Source of the DNA: Leptospira ryugenii
GTDB taxonomy: Bacteria; Spirochaetota; Leptospiria; Leptospirales; Leptospiraceae
DNA: 64,000 bases
Assembly: GCF_003114855.1 (NCBI RefSeq)
Contig: NZ_BFBB01000007.1
Span: forward strand, 124,001-188,000
Direction of reading: 5' to 3'
The translations under genes and the position numbers were made by a program. How positions within the stretch are numbered: position 1 is the stretch's first letter; the number at the start of each line of letters is the position of its first letter. Shown piece by piece: positions 1 to 8,983 of the stretch. The notes under the pieces were generated by a model that saw only the letters and a list, made by a program, of their open reading frames with translations, was not told where the DNA came from and ran no database searches.

Positions 1-8
1 ACCGACTA

Positions 9-635
9 ATGGCTGTTAGAGACAAATTTCTAAAGGATGTTTCGAAAGCAAGAATTGTCGCTGATATAGAATCACAGCTACGGTTTCAAGAGAGCCAAAG
101 CTCCAATACCAATTACGAAGAAGACATTGCAATACTTTCTCTTGCCAGCGAGTACGCATCCCTTACCTCGGAACAACCATGGCGGAAAGCATTCACCTCT
201 TCTATGGCTTTGAAAATTATCTTAAATGATTCTTTTTTCTCCTATAGCAATAAAAATATAAGACACCTGCTGGACTATGTAGGCGCAAGCCTCACAAACA
301 ATGAAAATATTATCAATGTTGATAGCCTTATCATTACAGCCTCTATTGATTCAGAGAAACAAGTCCATTTCGATATCTGCAAAGTGATTGAGGTTGACCG
401 GTACCAAACTCGTCCCAAAGTCCAAAGGATATGTACTATCAAACCTATCTTTAAGAAAGGGTATAAGTATAAGATTGCTGACTTTGATGCGCAGCAAGTG
501 CGGATGGATAGAAGAAGAGCCATTATTGACCTAGCTTCACAATCGGCAAGCTCACAACGGGTGATTTATATCATTGATCCAGAAATCAATGAACCTCTTT
601 TTAACGCTGTAAATCAGATTAGTAAAGCAAGCTAA
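9..635 (+). CDS. Hypothetical protein, possibly 5'-truncated
   Basis: A 208-residue open frame with no family I recognise. It has no signal peptide or membrane segment and looks soluble and mixed alpha/beta, with a basic stretch around residues 140-175. The frame stays open to the window edge upstream of the ATG, so the true start may lie outside the window and no ribosome site can be judged. It ends three bases before the convergent DUF4321 gene. Function unknown. Confidence 0.6.
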   Translation: MAVRDKFLKDVSKARIVADIESQLRFQESQSSNTNYEEDIAILSLASEYASLTSEQPWRKAFTSSMALKIILNDSFFSYSNKNIRHLLDYVGASLTNNENIINVDSLIITASIDSEKQVHFDICKVIEVDRYQTRPKVQRICTIKPIFKKGYKYKIADFDAQQVRMDRRRAIIDLASQSASSQRVIYIIDPEINEPLFNAVNQISKAS

Positions 636-637
636 AT

Positions 638-868
638 CTATTTACGAAAAGCTAAATAACCTGAAGCGATCAATCCTATTATACTAGCCGGCGTTAACTG
701 TAAATCGATCTTTATGATATATAATTCAAAACTCAAAGGATTTGGAAATAGAAATTTTGAGAGGATGTTTGTATTGAAAAGTCTATCCAGAACCACTCCA
801 GCAACTGCTCCAGAAAGTAAGCCCAAGAATAAAACGAGAAGAAGATTTCCTAATTGGGTTTTATTCAC
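638..868 (-). CDS. DUF4321-type small membrane protein
   Basis: A 76-residue protein with two hydrophobic segments (about residues 6-26 and 57-74). The Gly-rich first helix (LGLLSGAVAGVVLDRLF) and the ending LTPASIIGLIASGYLAFRK match the pattern I know for DUF4321, a family of unknown function in the inner membrane. The start is GTG, chosen because a strong GGAGG site lies just upstream (GAGGAGG, then TTT and GTG). Convergent with the preceding hypothetical gene. Confidence 0.75.
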   Translation of the reverse strand: MNKTQLGNLLLVLFLGLLSGAVAGVVLDRLFNTNILSKFLFPNPLSFELYIIKIDLQLTPASIIGLIASGYLAFRK

Positions 869-949
869 AAATCCTCCTCACGACCAAAATACGAAAATGA
901 TAACTCCTTTATCATTGTCAAGATGGTTTAGTGGACAAGTGAAATTAAC

Positions 950-1555
950 TCAATTTCTCTGCATTTTCGTATAACCAGGAGTAGTCTCAATTCGCTTTAT
1001 CCATGCCTGGATTGCGGGATATTCAGCAAGGGAAAACCCTCCCTCCTCCGCAACATGCGTATAGGCGTACAAACTGATATCGGCGATGCTCATTTGTTTT
1101 CCAACAAAGTAGGCATACTTAGATAGGTGGCTTTCCATAACGGCCAAAGCTTTCCTTCCACCTGTTTTTTTTGACTCATACTCTTCCTTTCTATTTTCGG
1201 GAAGTCCTAAATAGAATTGGATATAGCGGGCTACAGCAATGTAGGGTTCGTGGCTGTATTGCTCAAAAAATTGCCATTGCAAAACCTTTGCTTTTTCAAA
1301 AGAATCGGTAGGTAGAAAGGAAGTACCCTCGGCAAAGTAATGTAAAATGGCATTGGATTCCCAAAGGCTGTTCCCGTTTTCAAGTAGCACCAGGGGTATT
1401 TTACCGTTGGGATTATGTGCTAGAAAACTCAGGCTTTGAGTCTCTTTTTTTTTGGTATCGACCGCAATAAACTTGTACGGAATGTCCAAAAAATGAAAAA
1501 GCATTTCCACTTTATAACAGTTACCTGATAGGTGATCTCCCCATAGTTCTAACAT
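950..1555 (-). CDS. Glutathione S-transferase family protein
   Basis: About 201 residues with an N-terminal thioredoxin-like GST domain (MLELWGDHLSGNCYKVEML, then PNGKIPLVLLENG with the cis-Pro of the glutathione-binding site, then LWESNAILHYFA) and an all-helical C-terminal domain (IADISLYAYTHVA motif). Predicted cytosolic, conjugating glutathione or acting as a thiol lyase/peroxidase; the substrate cannot be told. The frame is open upstream, but the start at 1555 has AGGGAG ahead of it and gives the usual GST N-terminus, so the 33-residue extension was dropped. Confidence 0.88.
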   Translation of the reverse strand: MLELWGDHLSGNCYKVEMLFHFLDIPYKFIAVDTKKKETQSLSFLAHNPNGKIPLVLLENGNSLWESNAILHYFAEGTSFLPTDSFEKAKVLQWQFFEQYSHEPYIAVARYIQFYLGLPENRKEEYESKKTGGRKALAVMESHLSKYAYFVGKQMSIADISLYAYTHVAEEGGFSLAEYPAIQAWIKRIETTPGYTKMQRN

Positions 1556-1647
1556 AACCAGCTCCCTAAATTCATTTAAAAATTCGATATGAATGTCAAA
1601 AAAACTTTCATTTTCTAATTGCTTCTTCCTGCACGAGGTCCGTCTAA

Positions 1648-1932
1648 GTGCCAATGAAATCTTTTTTATTTTTTCTGATCACTTTTTTGGCTCTCTCCTG
1701 CAATGTATCCAATGCATCCTATAAACAATGTGAACAAGCAGATTTAAACTATCTCACCTGTTCACTCGTTATCTACAATTCCTATATCTTCTGCTCAGAA
1801 CGAGCCTCTGCAAGCACTGGCACTACAGATGAAAAAGCAGCGGCAAAGGCAAGCTGCGATGCCCAACGTCTCGTTGGCCTTTATTACTGCGATGAACAAA
1901 AGAAAAAAGCCTGCGGAGACGCCAAACAGTAG
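1648..1932 (+). CDS. Small cysteine-rich putative lipoprotein
   Basis: A 94-residue secreted protein. The N-terminus has a basic start, a hydrophobic core (FLFFLITFLAL) and a lipobox-like ALSC, so it may be lipidated at Cys18. The mature part has six further cysteines, probably forming disulfides, and an Ala-rich middle. The start is either GTG at 1648, better spaced from a GAGG site, or ATG at 1654. It lies divergent from the GST gene and convergent with the ene-reductase. Function unknown. Confidence 0.65.
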   Translation: MPMKSFLFFLITFLALSCNVSNASYKQCEQADLNYLTCSLVIYNSYIFCSERASASTGTTDEKAAAKASCDAQRLVGLYYCDEQKKKACGDAKQ

Positions 1933-1934
1933 TC

Positions 1935-3035
1935 TTACGATGCAAATGGATAGTCTGTATAGCCTTCCTTCCCGCCGCCATAAAATGTCTTTCGATTGTA
2001 TGGGTTGAGTTCAATTCCGTGAATCACTCGTTTTGGTAAATCAGGGTTAGAAATGAAATAGCGACCAAATGCAACTAAATCAGTATTGCCTTTCGCTATC
2101 CCCTCCTTGGCTAGCTCAGGAGTATATCCGCCAGCCGAAATCCAAATCCCTTGGAAATGTTTACGGAAAAGTTCAGACGTGGATGGAACATCTGCAATGA
2201 CGGTCTCTGCACCACCTGCCATACTTGCTCTCGGTTCAATTGCATGGACATACAAAATCTTTCTTGCATTGAACTCTTTGATCAAAGATTCAAACAAAGG
2301 GATAGGATCGGAATCACTCATGGAATTAAATGTGCCGTAGGGAGAAATTCTCACACCGACTTCATCAACAGACCATACCTTTGTGACCTCGTCTAATACG
2401 CGCAATGGGAACTTCAGTCGATTTTCGATGGATCCACCGTATTCGTCTGACCTTTGGTTAGACCCATTTTGCAAAAATTGATCCAAAAGATATCCATTTG
2501 CCATATGGATTTCAACTCCATCAAATCCAGCCTTCTTTGCATTTTCACTAGCCCTACGGTAGTCTGCTAAAATTTTTTCTAAATCCTCTATTTCGAGAGC
2601 TCTTGGAGTCTCATAGGGTGCTTGTTTAAAATCAGCCGTCATCGTTTTCCCAGCTGGCGCAATGGGCGATGGTGCGACTGGCAATCCGTCTTCTGGGTGC
2701 AAACTAGAATGCGAGATTCTTCCGACATGCCAAAGCTGTAAAAAAATAATTCCACCCTTAGCATGAACTGCCTCGGTAACTTTCTTCCAACCTTCGACTT
2801 GTTCGTCGCTATGGATTCCAGGAGTTGCAGGGTAACCTTTCCCTTGTTTGCTGATCTGTGTTGCTTCGGTTATAAGAAACCCACCTTGGCTTGCCCTTTG
2901 CCCGTAATACTCAGCGTTCAATTCTGTTGGGATATCGCCAGGTTGTGCACTTCGCATGCGCGTAAGTGGCGCAAGAACGATACGGTGTGATAATTGTTTT
3001 TTGCCGAAACCTAAAGAGCTTGATACTTCTGTCAT
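1935..3035 (-). CDS. Old yellow enzyme family ene-reductase (NADH:flavin oxidoreductase)
   Basis: About 366 residues forming the FMN-binding TIM barrel of the NemA/OYE family, which reduces activated C=C bonds, nitro compounds or nitrate esters with NAD(P)H. Visible marks are the N-terminal LAPLTRMRS, the substrate-binding pair in EIHMANGYLLDQF (His and Asn of the HxxN motif), SDEYGGSIENR, and the C-terminal phosphate-binding region SAGGYTPELA followed by LVAFGRYFISNPDLP. The start at 3035 was chosen because GGAAAGG lies just upstream; a TTG start four codons earlier is possible. Physiological substrate unknown. Confidence 0.92.
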   Translation of the reverse strand: MTEVSSSLGFGKKQLSHRIVLAPLTRMRSAQPGDIPTELNAEYYGQRASQGGFLITEATQISKQGKGYPATPGIHSDEQVEGWKKVTEAVHAKGGIIFLQLWHVGRISHSSLHPEDGLPVAPSPIAPAGKTMTADFKQAPYETPRALEIEDLEKILADYRRASENAKKAGFDGVEIHMANGYLLDQFLQNGSNQRSDEYGGSIENRLKFPLRVLDEVTKVWSVDEVGVRISPYGTFNSMSDSDPIPLFESLIKEFNARKILYVHAIEPRASMAGGAETVIADVPSTSELFRKHFQGIWISAGGYTPELAKEGIAKGNTDLVAFGRYFISNPDLPKRVIHGIELNPYNRKTFYGGGKEGYTDYPFAS

Positions 3036-3164
3036 TTGCCTTTCCAAAATAGATTGTAGTCTTTAGACACAATAAGTCTGCAAGAGGATAGCTAGAGAAA
3101 AGCATTTCTGAAAAGTAGATTGAGTTTTTTTGATGTCAAATGTGAACTATACAAATCGATTTTT

Positions 3165-4013
3165 ATGAAACAGACGATTTGGCTAGTTTTTTGCACTATA
3201 CTCTTTTGCCTCTCCCATTGCGTGTTCTACCAAGCAAAACGAGTTCCTGATTCAAATTTGAAAAGCAGCTTACAAAAACAATATCTTCCTGAGCAAAAGA
3301 AGATTTTGTTCTTAGGTGATAGTATCACTCATGGTCGGGTTAGCTATGATTACGTGCAATCATTGGCTGGACGATTCGATCCCAATCAATACTCCCTGAT
3401 CAATGAAGGCATCAACAGTCGGCTTAGCCAACAGATTTGGGAACTGACCGATGCTGTCGTAAAACTTAGCCCCGATCTGATCTTTATCATGATTGGGACC
3501 AATGATGCAAAGGCAAGTTTAAACAAAGAAGAGTACGATCGATACCGATCTTTATGGAATCTCAAAGAGCCAGCTAACTTAGAATCCTATACAAATCATT
3601 TAGATGCTATCTGTAAAAAATTAAAAGAGGAGACAAAGGCAAGGATTGTTTTGGTTTCCATCCCACTCCTAGGAGAGGATTCAGCATCCATTCCATACAA
3701 AGTTGCTTCCCAATATGCTCTTGCTGTAAAATCTATTGCTTTAAAACATAATGTTGGTTATATTCCCTTCTTTGAAACACTTGAAATCAAATGGGAGGAA
3801 AAGTTCTCGAAAGAGAAAAAGGGTAGGGCTTATGAAACCAATGTTTGGCCAATGTACTGGACAATATTAAAATACTATTCTACGACCTACGATTGGAATC
3901 AGTTGTCTGATGCGAATGGATATTTTTTTCTTACAGATGGTATTCACTTAAACGAACGTTCTGGGCAAATCTTGGAAGCATTTATCTATAAAGAGATCCA
4001 TAAGAAAGACTGA
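3165..4013 (+). CDS. SGNH/GDSL-type hydrolase, exported
   Basis: About 282 residues with an N-terminal hydrophobic export signal and an SGNH esterase/lipase-type domain. Block I is FLGDSITHG (catalytic Ser), block III is MIGTNDAK (Asn), and the C-terminal block V is DGIHLNERSG (Asp and His). All catalytic residues are present. A Cys follows the signal segment, but His at -1 makes lipidation doubtful. The ATG at 3165 was chosen because it begins the signal segment; an upstream TTG adds 15 unlikely residues. Substrate unknown; family members deacylate lipids or carbohydrates. Confidence 0.85.
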   Translation: MKQTIWLVFCTILFCLSHCVFYQAKRVPDSNLKSSLQKQYLPEQKKILFLGDSITHGRVSYDYVQSLAGRFDPNQYSLINEGINSRLSQQIWELTDAVVKLSPDLIFIMIGTNDAKASLNKEEYDRYRSLWNLKEPANLESYTNHLDAICKKLKEETKARIVLVSIPLLGEDSASIPYKVASQYALAVKSIALKHNVGYIPFFETLEIKWEEKFSKEKKGRAYETNVWPMYWTILKYYSTTYDWNQLSDANGYFFLTDGIHLNERSGQILEAFIYKEIHKKD

Positions 4014-4015
4014 GT

Positions 4016-4366
4016 CTAGGTTTTGCCTTTTTTTCTCTGAGCATTGCGGAGGGAGGCATCAACCGATGACTGTATCCAGAGGGAAAGGGCCTTTGGACTT
4101 GACCAGGCTGTTTTTGGGATGGTAAAATAACTCATCTCTATGATCTGATTTGGTTTTCCGTAATAAACAAATGGCTTTTGTTTCTTTTTTATAAATTCTT
4201 CTTTATTGGCTTTATCAACTTTAAAGTAAAGGACTCCTTCGGCAAAAAGTGCAAACATCCTTCCTTCAAAATAAACTCCGTAGCCACCAAACATTGGTTT
4301 TGCTATAATATCTCCATAAAAAGACATCTTTTTTAGATAGCGGTTCAGTATCGGATCTGTGGTCAT
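4016..4366 (-). CDS. TfoX N-terminal domain protein
   Basis: A 116-residue protein matching the N-terminal domain of TfoX/Sxy: the run PMFGGYGVYFEGRMFALFAE, followed by LYFKVD and a tail with FYTIPKTAW-like residues, is typical. In gamma-proteobacteria TfoX co-activates competence genes, but stand-alone TfoX_N proteins are widespread and uncharacterised, so a competence role is not implied. Predicted cytosolic. It ends two bases from the convergent SGNH hydrolase gene. Confidence 0.82.
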   Translation of the reverse strand: MTTDPILNRYLKKMSFYGDIIAKPMFGGYGVYFEGRMFALFAEGVLYFKVDKANKEEFIKKKQKPFVYYGKPNQIIEMSYFTIPKTAWSSPKALSLWIQSSVDASLRNAQRKKGKT

Positions 4367-4471
4367 AAACTTTCTCTTTTTTTAAAATCTTCTTGAATCC
4401 GATTGACAAAAGCAAGAAATTGTGGCGGAATCTGCAAAATATTATCTAGATACATTCTAAAAGAGGATTTT

Positions 4472-4852
4472 ATGTTTAAATTTTTGGGAAGCCTACTGGG
4501 GATCATTTTTGTAATCGTTTTGGGTCTAGTTGGCTATACTTTCGCAATGCTTAACTGGAGTTATTCGGTAGGGGATCGGGCAGGTTACGTCCAAAAATTA
4601 TCAAAAAAAGGTTGGGTTTGTAAGACATGGGAAGGTGAGATTGCCCTCGTTACGATGCCCGGCACTGTTGCAGAAAAATTCTACTTCACAGTGCGTGATG
4701 AGGAGATCGCAGAAAAAATCAACCAATCTATTGGCCAAAGGATAGTTCTCGCTTATGAAGAACATGTTGGCCTACCCACTTCCTGTTTTGGCGATACTAG
4801 ATACTTTATCACCGGGATCAAAAGCATAGAACCGAACCAACCTATTCCTTAG
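4472..4852 (+). CDS. Membrane-anchored hypothetical protein
   Basis: About 126 residues with one N-terminal transmembrane helix (residues 4-26, LGSLLGIIFVIVLGLVGYTF) and a small periplasmic domain containing two cysteines. The pattern SKKGWVCKTWEGEIALVTMPG resembles other bacterial proteins with a short anchored beta-domain, but I know no function. The ATG at 4472 has AAGAGG upstream, which rejects the longer frame starting at 4403. It precedes the next hypothetical gene by 13 bases and they are probably cotranscribed. Confidence 0.75.
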   Translation: MFKFLGSLLGIIFVIVLGLVGYTFAMLNWSYSVGDRAGYVQKLSKKGWVCKTWEGEIALVTMPGTVAEKFYFTVRDEEIAEKINQSIGQRIVLAYEEHVGLPTSCFGDTRYFITGIKSIEPNQPIP

Positions 4853-4865
4853 TAAGGAAGTTCTC

Positions 4866-5564
4866 TTGAAACTGAAAGCAAACATCTACCTTCGTGATCG
4901 TCTCTATGAGACGATCGAATTGTCACAGGACTCTCATTTAATTTCTATCCCTGAAAAAGAGATTAGCGATAGACAAATCCCTCCTAGATCTCCAGAGATC
5001 CAATCAATCCAAGAGATACTAAGGGAGAATATTCATAATTTAAGAAAACAAACCATACTCCGAAATCCATTGGAAGATTGTATAGAATCGGGAGATCTAT
5101 CTGTCCATTTAATCGATAGTAAAGATAGAAAGTTTAAGATGATGCAAATCTTAGATTTGAATTTTAGCCTATCACCTGAATCGATCGATTTTTTTGAATG
5201 CGATTTGGACATAGAAGAGTTTGGATTTTTTTTACTTGTTTCTCTCGGCCAAGAAAAAGAAAAATCTTCTCTCTCTCTTCATTTTCAAATCATCAGAGAC
5301 CCAAAAGTCCTTGAGATGATCAAACTCTACCGAAAAGCACGCGACTTGCGACTAATGGATATCGGCTCGGGAATCTGTATCAATGTCTCCAGCTTAGATC
5401 CGGATTCAGAGTCAGAAGAAGACAATTTTGAAATAGGCCAACTGCTTTTGTTAGAAAGGCTAATTTCCAAGATACAGAGAAAACGCATTTCTAAGCGCAA
5501 TCGAAGGCGGTATTATATTCTGGGAGAAAAGATATTTTCAAAACTTTCCAAGAGATTTCATTGA
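4866..5564 (+). CDS. Hypothetical protein
   Basis: A 232-residue soluble protein starting at TTG, with GGAAG ahead of it. No family is recognised. It alternates charged helices and short strands, has an acidic patch around residues 178-188 (DPDSESEEDNFE) and a strongly basic C-terminus (KIQRKRISKRNRRR), which could contact nucleic acid or membrane; that is inference only. Likely cotranscribed with the anchored protein just upstream. Confidence 0.62.
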   Translation: MKLKANIYLRDRLYETIELSQDSHLISIPEKEISDRQIPPRSPEIQSIQEILRENIHNLRKQTILRNPLEDCIESGDLSVHLIDSKDRKFKMMQILDLNFSLSPESIDFFECDLDIEEFGFFLLVSLGQEKEKSSLSLHFQIIRDPKVLEMIKLYRKARDLRLMDIGSGICINVSSLDPDSESEEDNFEIGQLLLLERLISKIQRKRISKRNRRRYYILGEKIFSKLSKRFH

Positions 5565-5616
5565 TTCCTGGGGGATTCTAGCTTCTTGCCTATTCTCCCT
5601 TCTCCAGTCCTTGCCA

Positions 5617-6339
5617 TTAAGACCTTTCTGCTTGGGTTAAAAAATCTTTCAGCTCATCCATACCATCTGTAAAGTAAATTGGTTTGGGAGCACGTGTGTC
5701 CTTCAGTAAAAATACAACCGCTTCTTGGTAAAATACGATTTGGTCAATTTCAAAGGCATTGTAGGTAAAACTAACATTTCCGGAGTAGAAGACAAATTTG
5801 CCTTCCTCTTCCCGTAACTTTGCTTGGCCAACTCGTTTAAAATTTCTGAGCTCTTCTTCTCTTCTCTCTGTATGGGAAAGATCTTTTTCCCCAAATGGAA
5901 TCCTTCCGGAATGGTCCATGTATAAGGTACCTTCCATTTGAAAATCATGGACGAGTATCTGTGGACTCTCTTTCATTTCTTGGAATCCTGCTTCTGAGTC
6001 CACGAGCACTGAAGATTTTTCAACTACAGCAGGAGCTGGAACTTCTACCGCCAAAGGCCTGTTAGGATCAGAAAAATGTGCGTGAATATCTGCAATTTCT
6101 CTGTCTCTTCTGATACGCTCATCAATTTGGGGAGACACTTGAGGGTTCGGAGAATGGCGGAAATTAGAACTATATGAGATGCGATCTGCTTGCGGCCTTT
6201 TTGTCGGTAGAGAAGGTTTTCCTTGGTTCGGACTTAAGGAGACATACAAAAAACAGAGAACTCCGACCAATATCATTGCTAATGCCGCGTATAACATACC
6301 CCTCTGATTATCTCCCTTTTTCTCGAATCTCTTGATCAC
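5617..6339 (-). CDS. Membrane-anchored hypothetical protein
   Basis: A 240-residue protein starting at GTG, with a basic N-terminus and one transmembrane helix (about residues 15-33), then a Pro/Arg-rich linker and a C-terminal periplasmic domain. The tail (VFYQEAVVFLLKD...FTDGMDELKDFL) looks like a compact beta/alpha unit. No family is recognised. It is divergent from the PpiD/SurA-N-like gene 42 bases away, so they may share a control region. Confidence 0.62.
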   Translation of the reverse strand: MIKRFEKKGDNQRGMLYAALAMILVGVLCFLYVSLSPNQGKPSLPTKRPQADRISYSSNFRHSPNPQVSPQIDERIRRDREIADIHAHFSDPNRPLAVEVPAPAVVEKSSVLVDSEAGFQEMKESPQILVHDFQMEGTLYMDHSGRIPFGEKDLSHTERREEELRNFKRVGQAKLREEEGKFVFYSGNVSFTYNAFEIDQIVFYQEAVVFLLKDTRAPKPIYFTDGMDELKDFLTQAERS

Positions 6340-6381
6340 AATTTTTCTTTACAGCCTAGGGGAATCGGCAAGGCTTCCCTT

Positions 6382-7611
6382 ATGTTCGAAGAAGAAGCTA
6401 CCACCTGGAAGGAAAAACTCACTAGAGCCGTCTTTGCCTTTTTTCTTTTTATTATCGTATCTATGCTCATCGTTACCTTCCTTCCTGGAGACGCCGAGCA
6501 GAGCCTCATAGGAGCCATTACAGGCACTTCCAGCACAAAGGCTGGTAGCATTGCAGGTCGCTCCGTTCCTGCGGATTATTTCAACGCAGCTAGACGAGAA
6601 TGTTATTACAGATACCAACAGTATTCCAAGGATCTAGCCAATAGCGAGGATACTCTGCGCTCCTGTGCCTTTGCAACGACCCGTGAACTTTTCATTTTTG
6701 GCGATATAGCGAAGGCGATCGGGTATAGTGTTTCCGAAACAAGCATCAAACGAGACATTTCAGCCCAAGCAAGGCAGATCTACAAAGAGAGCTCTTCACA
6801 AGCAGGTTTCAGTGAAGAAGAAAGCCAACCTTTGGACCAAATCTACCGCCAGATCCTACGTTCTGTTCCTATGAATTACCGCATTGATACACAAGTTGCC
6901 TATTCTCTATTTCCTGCCTTTTTAAACCAAAAGTTGGAACCCTCCGCTGAGGAGTTAAAAGTGGAACAGGAGGCAAAGTCTGCAAAACTCTCATTCCGCT
7001 TGGTGGCTTTTACGGAAGTGAATCTCCTGAACCAGATCGAAGCTAAATTGACCATTCCAGAGACTGAACTCCTAGCGGAATACGAGAAGGAAAAGAAAGA
7101 GAGTATAGCCAATAAAGAGGAAAACTTCCCAAGCTTCGAAACTCGAAAACCAGTACTCATTTCCAAACTCAAATTCGAAAAAAAGAGAAAAGAGTTAGAA
7201 GTCTGGAAAAAGAAAATCCAAAATCTGGGTCTTGAACCGAACGGTCTAGAATTGATCGCTAAGGAAACAGGACAAAGCATCGAATCCCTCCCGGGCGTCA
7301 CACTCGGTGAGTTAAAGAACCTTCGTAGCCCCAAAGGAACAAACTTTCGTTTAGCAAGTGACCCCAAATTCTGGGAAGCTGTCTCTGGCAATCCATTTGG
7401 ATCCAAAAAGGTTGCTGGGCCTTTCACTGATAATGACAAACAAATTTTCATAGAATTTGGAACTTTGGCTTTTTCCGAGGCAGCAATTAGCCCCTCGAAA
7501 CCATCGGATCCAAACTCTCAAAACAAACTACTCGGCTTTTTTCTTGAAATAAATAAGTCAATCGCGGGAACATACAACATCGAGAAACAAAAGTCTCTCA
7601 GCGAAGAATAA
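6382..7611 (+). CDS. PpiD/SurA-N-like anchored protein without an isomerase domain
   Basis: A 409-residue protein with a short cytoplasmic N-terminus, one transmembrane helix (about residues 15-34) and a long helical periplasmic region. The order anchor, then GRSVPADYFNAARRE, then an FGDIAKAIGYSVSETSIKRDI-like helix pair resembles the chaperone domain of PpiD/SurA, where an early strand (here SIAGRSV) starts the fold. I see no parvulin-type isomerase motif in the C-terminal half. It may be an inner-membrane chaperone for exported proteins. Its stop overlaps the cheX start (TAATG), so the two are translationally coupled. Confidence 0.6.
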   Translation: MFEEEATTWKEKLTRAVFAFFLFIIVSMLIVTFLPGDAEQSLIGAITGTSSTKAGSIAGRSVPADYFNAARRECYYRYQQYSKDLANSEDTLRSCAFATTRELFIFGDIAKAIGYSVSETSIKRDISAQARQIYKESSSQAGFSEEESQPLDQIYRQILRSVPMNYRIDTQVAYSLFPAFLNQKLEPSAEELKVEQEAKSAKLSFRLVAFTEVNLLNQIEAKLTIPETELLAEYEKEKKESIANKEENFPSFETRKPVLISKLKFEKKRKELEVWKKKIQNLGLEPNGLELIAKETGQSIESLPGVTLGELKNLRSPKGTNFRLASDPKFWEAVSGNPFGSKKVAGPFTDNDKQIFIEFGTLAFSEAAISPSKPSDPNSQNKLLGFFLEINKSIAGTYNIEKQKSLSEE

Positions 7612-8075
7612 TGCAAATCAAAGCCGACTTTATCAACCCATTCCTCGAGGCTGCAACCATCGTTTTTCGCGATGTTTTAGGCCAAGATCTCATCCGTGGG
7701 AAAATTGGAATCAAAGATTCCCCAACTCCATCACATGAGATCGCCATCATCATTGGAGTGGTTGGATCTTTTAGCGGTGAAGTCGTGTATAGTTTAAACT
7801 TGGATGCTGCACATAAGATTGCAAAAAAATTAGTTCCAGGCCTATCTGATGCGGATGTTCAGAATGAGTACAAAGACATTTTGGGTGAAATCGCAAACAT
7901 GACCACAGGAAATGCTATGAACATTTTTACTTCCTCTGGTCAATCTGTGGAGATCACAACTCCTAACATACAAGAATCCAAATCAACTTCTGTTCGATTC
8001 AATAAAAAACCCACAATCTCTATCAATTTATATTCGAAGTTTGGTAGAGTTGAAGTTAACGTAGCTATCGCCTAA
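7611..8075 (+). CDS. cheX: CheX-family chemotaxis phosphatase
   Basis: A 154-residue protein of the CheC/CheX/FliY phosphatase family. The long helix carries DILGEIANMTTGNAMN, with the ExxN catalytic pair that positions water to hydrolyse CheY-phosphate. Single ExxN motif and length are typical of CheX, which in spirochetes is the main CheY-P phosphatase. It overlaps the preceding gene by one base, which is unusual because cheX commonly sits with cheA/cheW. It ends four bases into the convergent TPR gene. It could alternatively be a CheX-like protein acting on another response regulator. Confidence 0.85.
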   Translation: MQIKADFINPFLEAATIVFRDVLGQDLIRGKIGIKDSPTPSHEIAIIIGVVGSFSGEVVYSLNLDAAHKIAKKLVPGLSDADVQNEYKDILGEIANMTTGNAMNIFTSSGQSVEITTPNIQESKSTSVRFNKKPTISINLYSKFGRVEVNVAIA

Positions 8076-8983
8076 ATTTCATAAGGTAGGGAGATCAGAT
8101 CTCTCCTCTGTTTTGCATCTTTCCTAAAATCTTCTCCAGGACTTAACTCCTGTTTGGTGCTTTCTAAGAGATATAAATCATAGTATTTTTTCGCTCGCTC
8201 TAAATCCCTTTCATTCCATGCACTTTCGTATATACGGCCTGCATAATAATGTGCAGTCGGAAATTCTCGAGATTTCGGAAATTCTTTAATCACTTTAACC
8301 AAATGATGTAAAGCTGGCCGATATTCTTGCTTTCGAAATAATAAAACAGCAATAGCTAAATGAGTTCTTGGGGTGATCTGTGAGTGTACCGGAAACGACG
8401 TTACTATTTTTAAATACTCTTGGTAAGCCTTTTCCTCTGCTTCCGGTTTTCCCATCCGATCCAAGGAACGTGCTAATTCAAATTGTGCTTTGATCTTAGC
8501 GTCAGGATCTTCCACTTTTTCAATTTGACCTGAACCTTCCGAATCTTTTCCATCTAAACCAAATAAGTTGGCATTTTCTGTTCTTGCGGGTACGACCTTA
8601 CTACCTTCTAAATTACTTGCGGTTGTAAATTCACTTTCTGCTTGGGTTTTTTGGTTTCGGGTTAGGCGAGACTTTCCTCTCTTGTATGGTCCTTCCGTGG
8701 GATCTAACTTTTCTGCCTTTGCCTTTTTCTTTTTTGGAAGTACTTCTTTTGTTTTTGCCTCCGGTTTATCCGCTTTGGGATTGGAGATTTGGCTTTGGTC
8801 ATCTTGAATACTTGGAAGATCCGAATTGTTCGAATTTTGGTCCTTATCTAGATTGCCAGTTTCCGTTGTGTTTTCTTGGCTTTCTTCGATTGGGAATGGA
8901 AGAAAAATTTCATTGGACTCTGGATGTAGAGGGAGTGTAATCAAGAACAAAAAACAACAAAAGCTAAGGAGAGGTCGAAACAT
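8072..8983 (-). CDS. Exported tetratricopeptide-repeat protein
   Basis: A 303-residue protein with an N-terminal signal peptide (LLSFCCFLFLITLPLHP), a long low-complexity linker rich in Lys, Glu, Ser and Asn (about residues 25-150), and a C-terminal TPR region (about 160-300). Repeat helices include KAQFELARSLDRMGKPEEAE-like, RTHLAIAVLLFRKQEY and PTAHYYAGRIYESAW. It is the last gene of a three-gene operon with a membrane protein and an OmpA/PD40 protein, and probably works with them as a periplasmic adaptor in the envelope. Confidence 0.75.
   Translation of the reverse strand: MFRPLLSFCCFLFLITLPLHPESNEIFLPFPIEESQENTTETGNLDKDQNSNNSDLPSIQDDQSQISNPKADKPEAKTKEVLPKKKKAKAEKLDPTEGPYKRGKSRLTRNQKTQAESEFTTASNLEGSKVVPARTENANLFGLDGKDSEGSGQIEKVEDPDAKIKAQFELARSLDRMGKPEAEEKAYQEYLKIVTSFPVHSQITPRTHLAIAVLLFRKQEYRPALHHLVKVIKEFPKSREFPTAHYYAGRIYESAWNERDLERAKKYYDLYLLESTKQELSPGEDFRKDAKQRRDLISLPYEI

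Noticed and set aside
714..974. 86-residue plus-strand frame over the DUF4321 gene
   Set aside because: The opposite strand has a GTG start with a perfect ribosome site and a recognisable membrane protein.
3165..3230. Lipoprotein status of the SGNH hydrolase (and of the SpoIIE receptor)
   Set aside because: Both have Cys after the signal segment, but His at -1 is not typical even for spirochete lipoboxes.
4403..4431. TTGACA before the gene at 4472
   Set aside because: The hexamer at the right distance is not -10-like; kept out of the feature list.
6900..7451. 183-residue minus-strand frame inside the PpiD-like gene
   Set aside because: Phe/Ser-rich shadow with no motif and no start signal.
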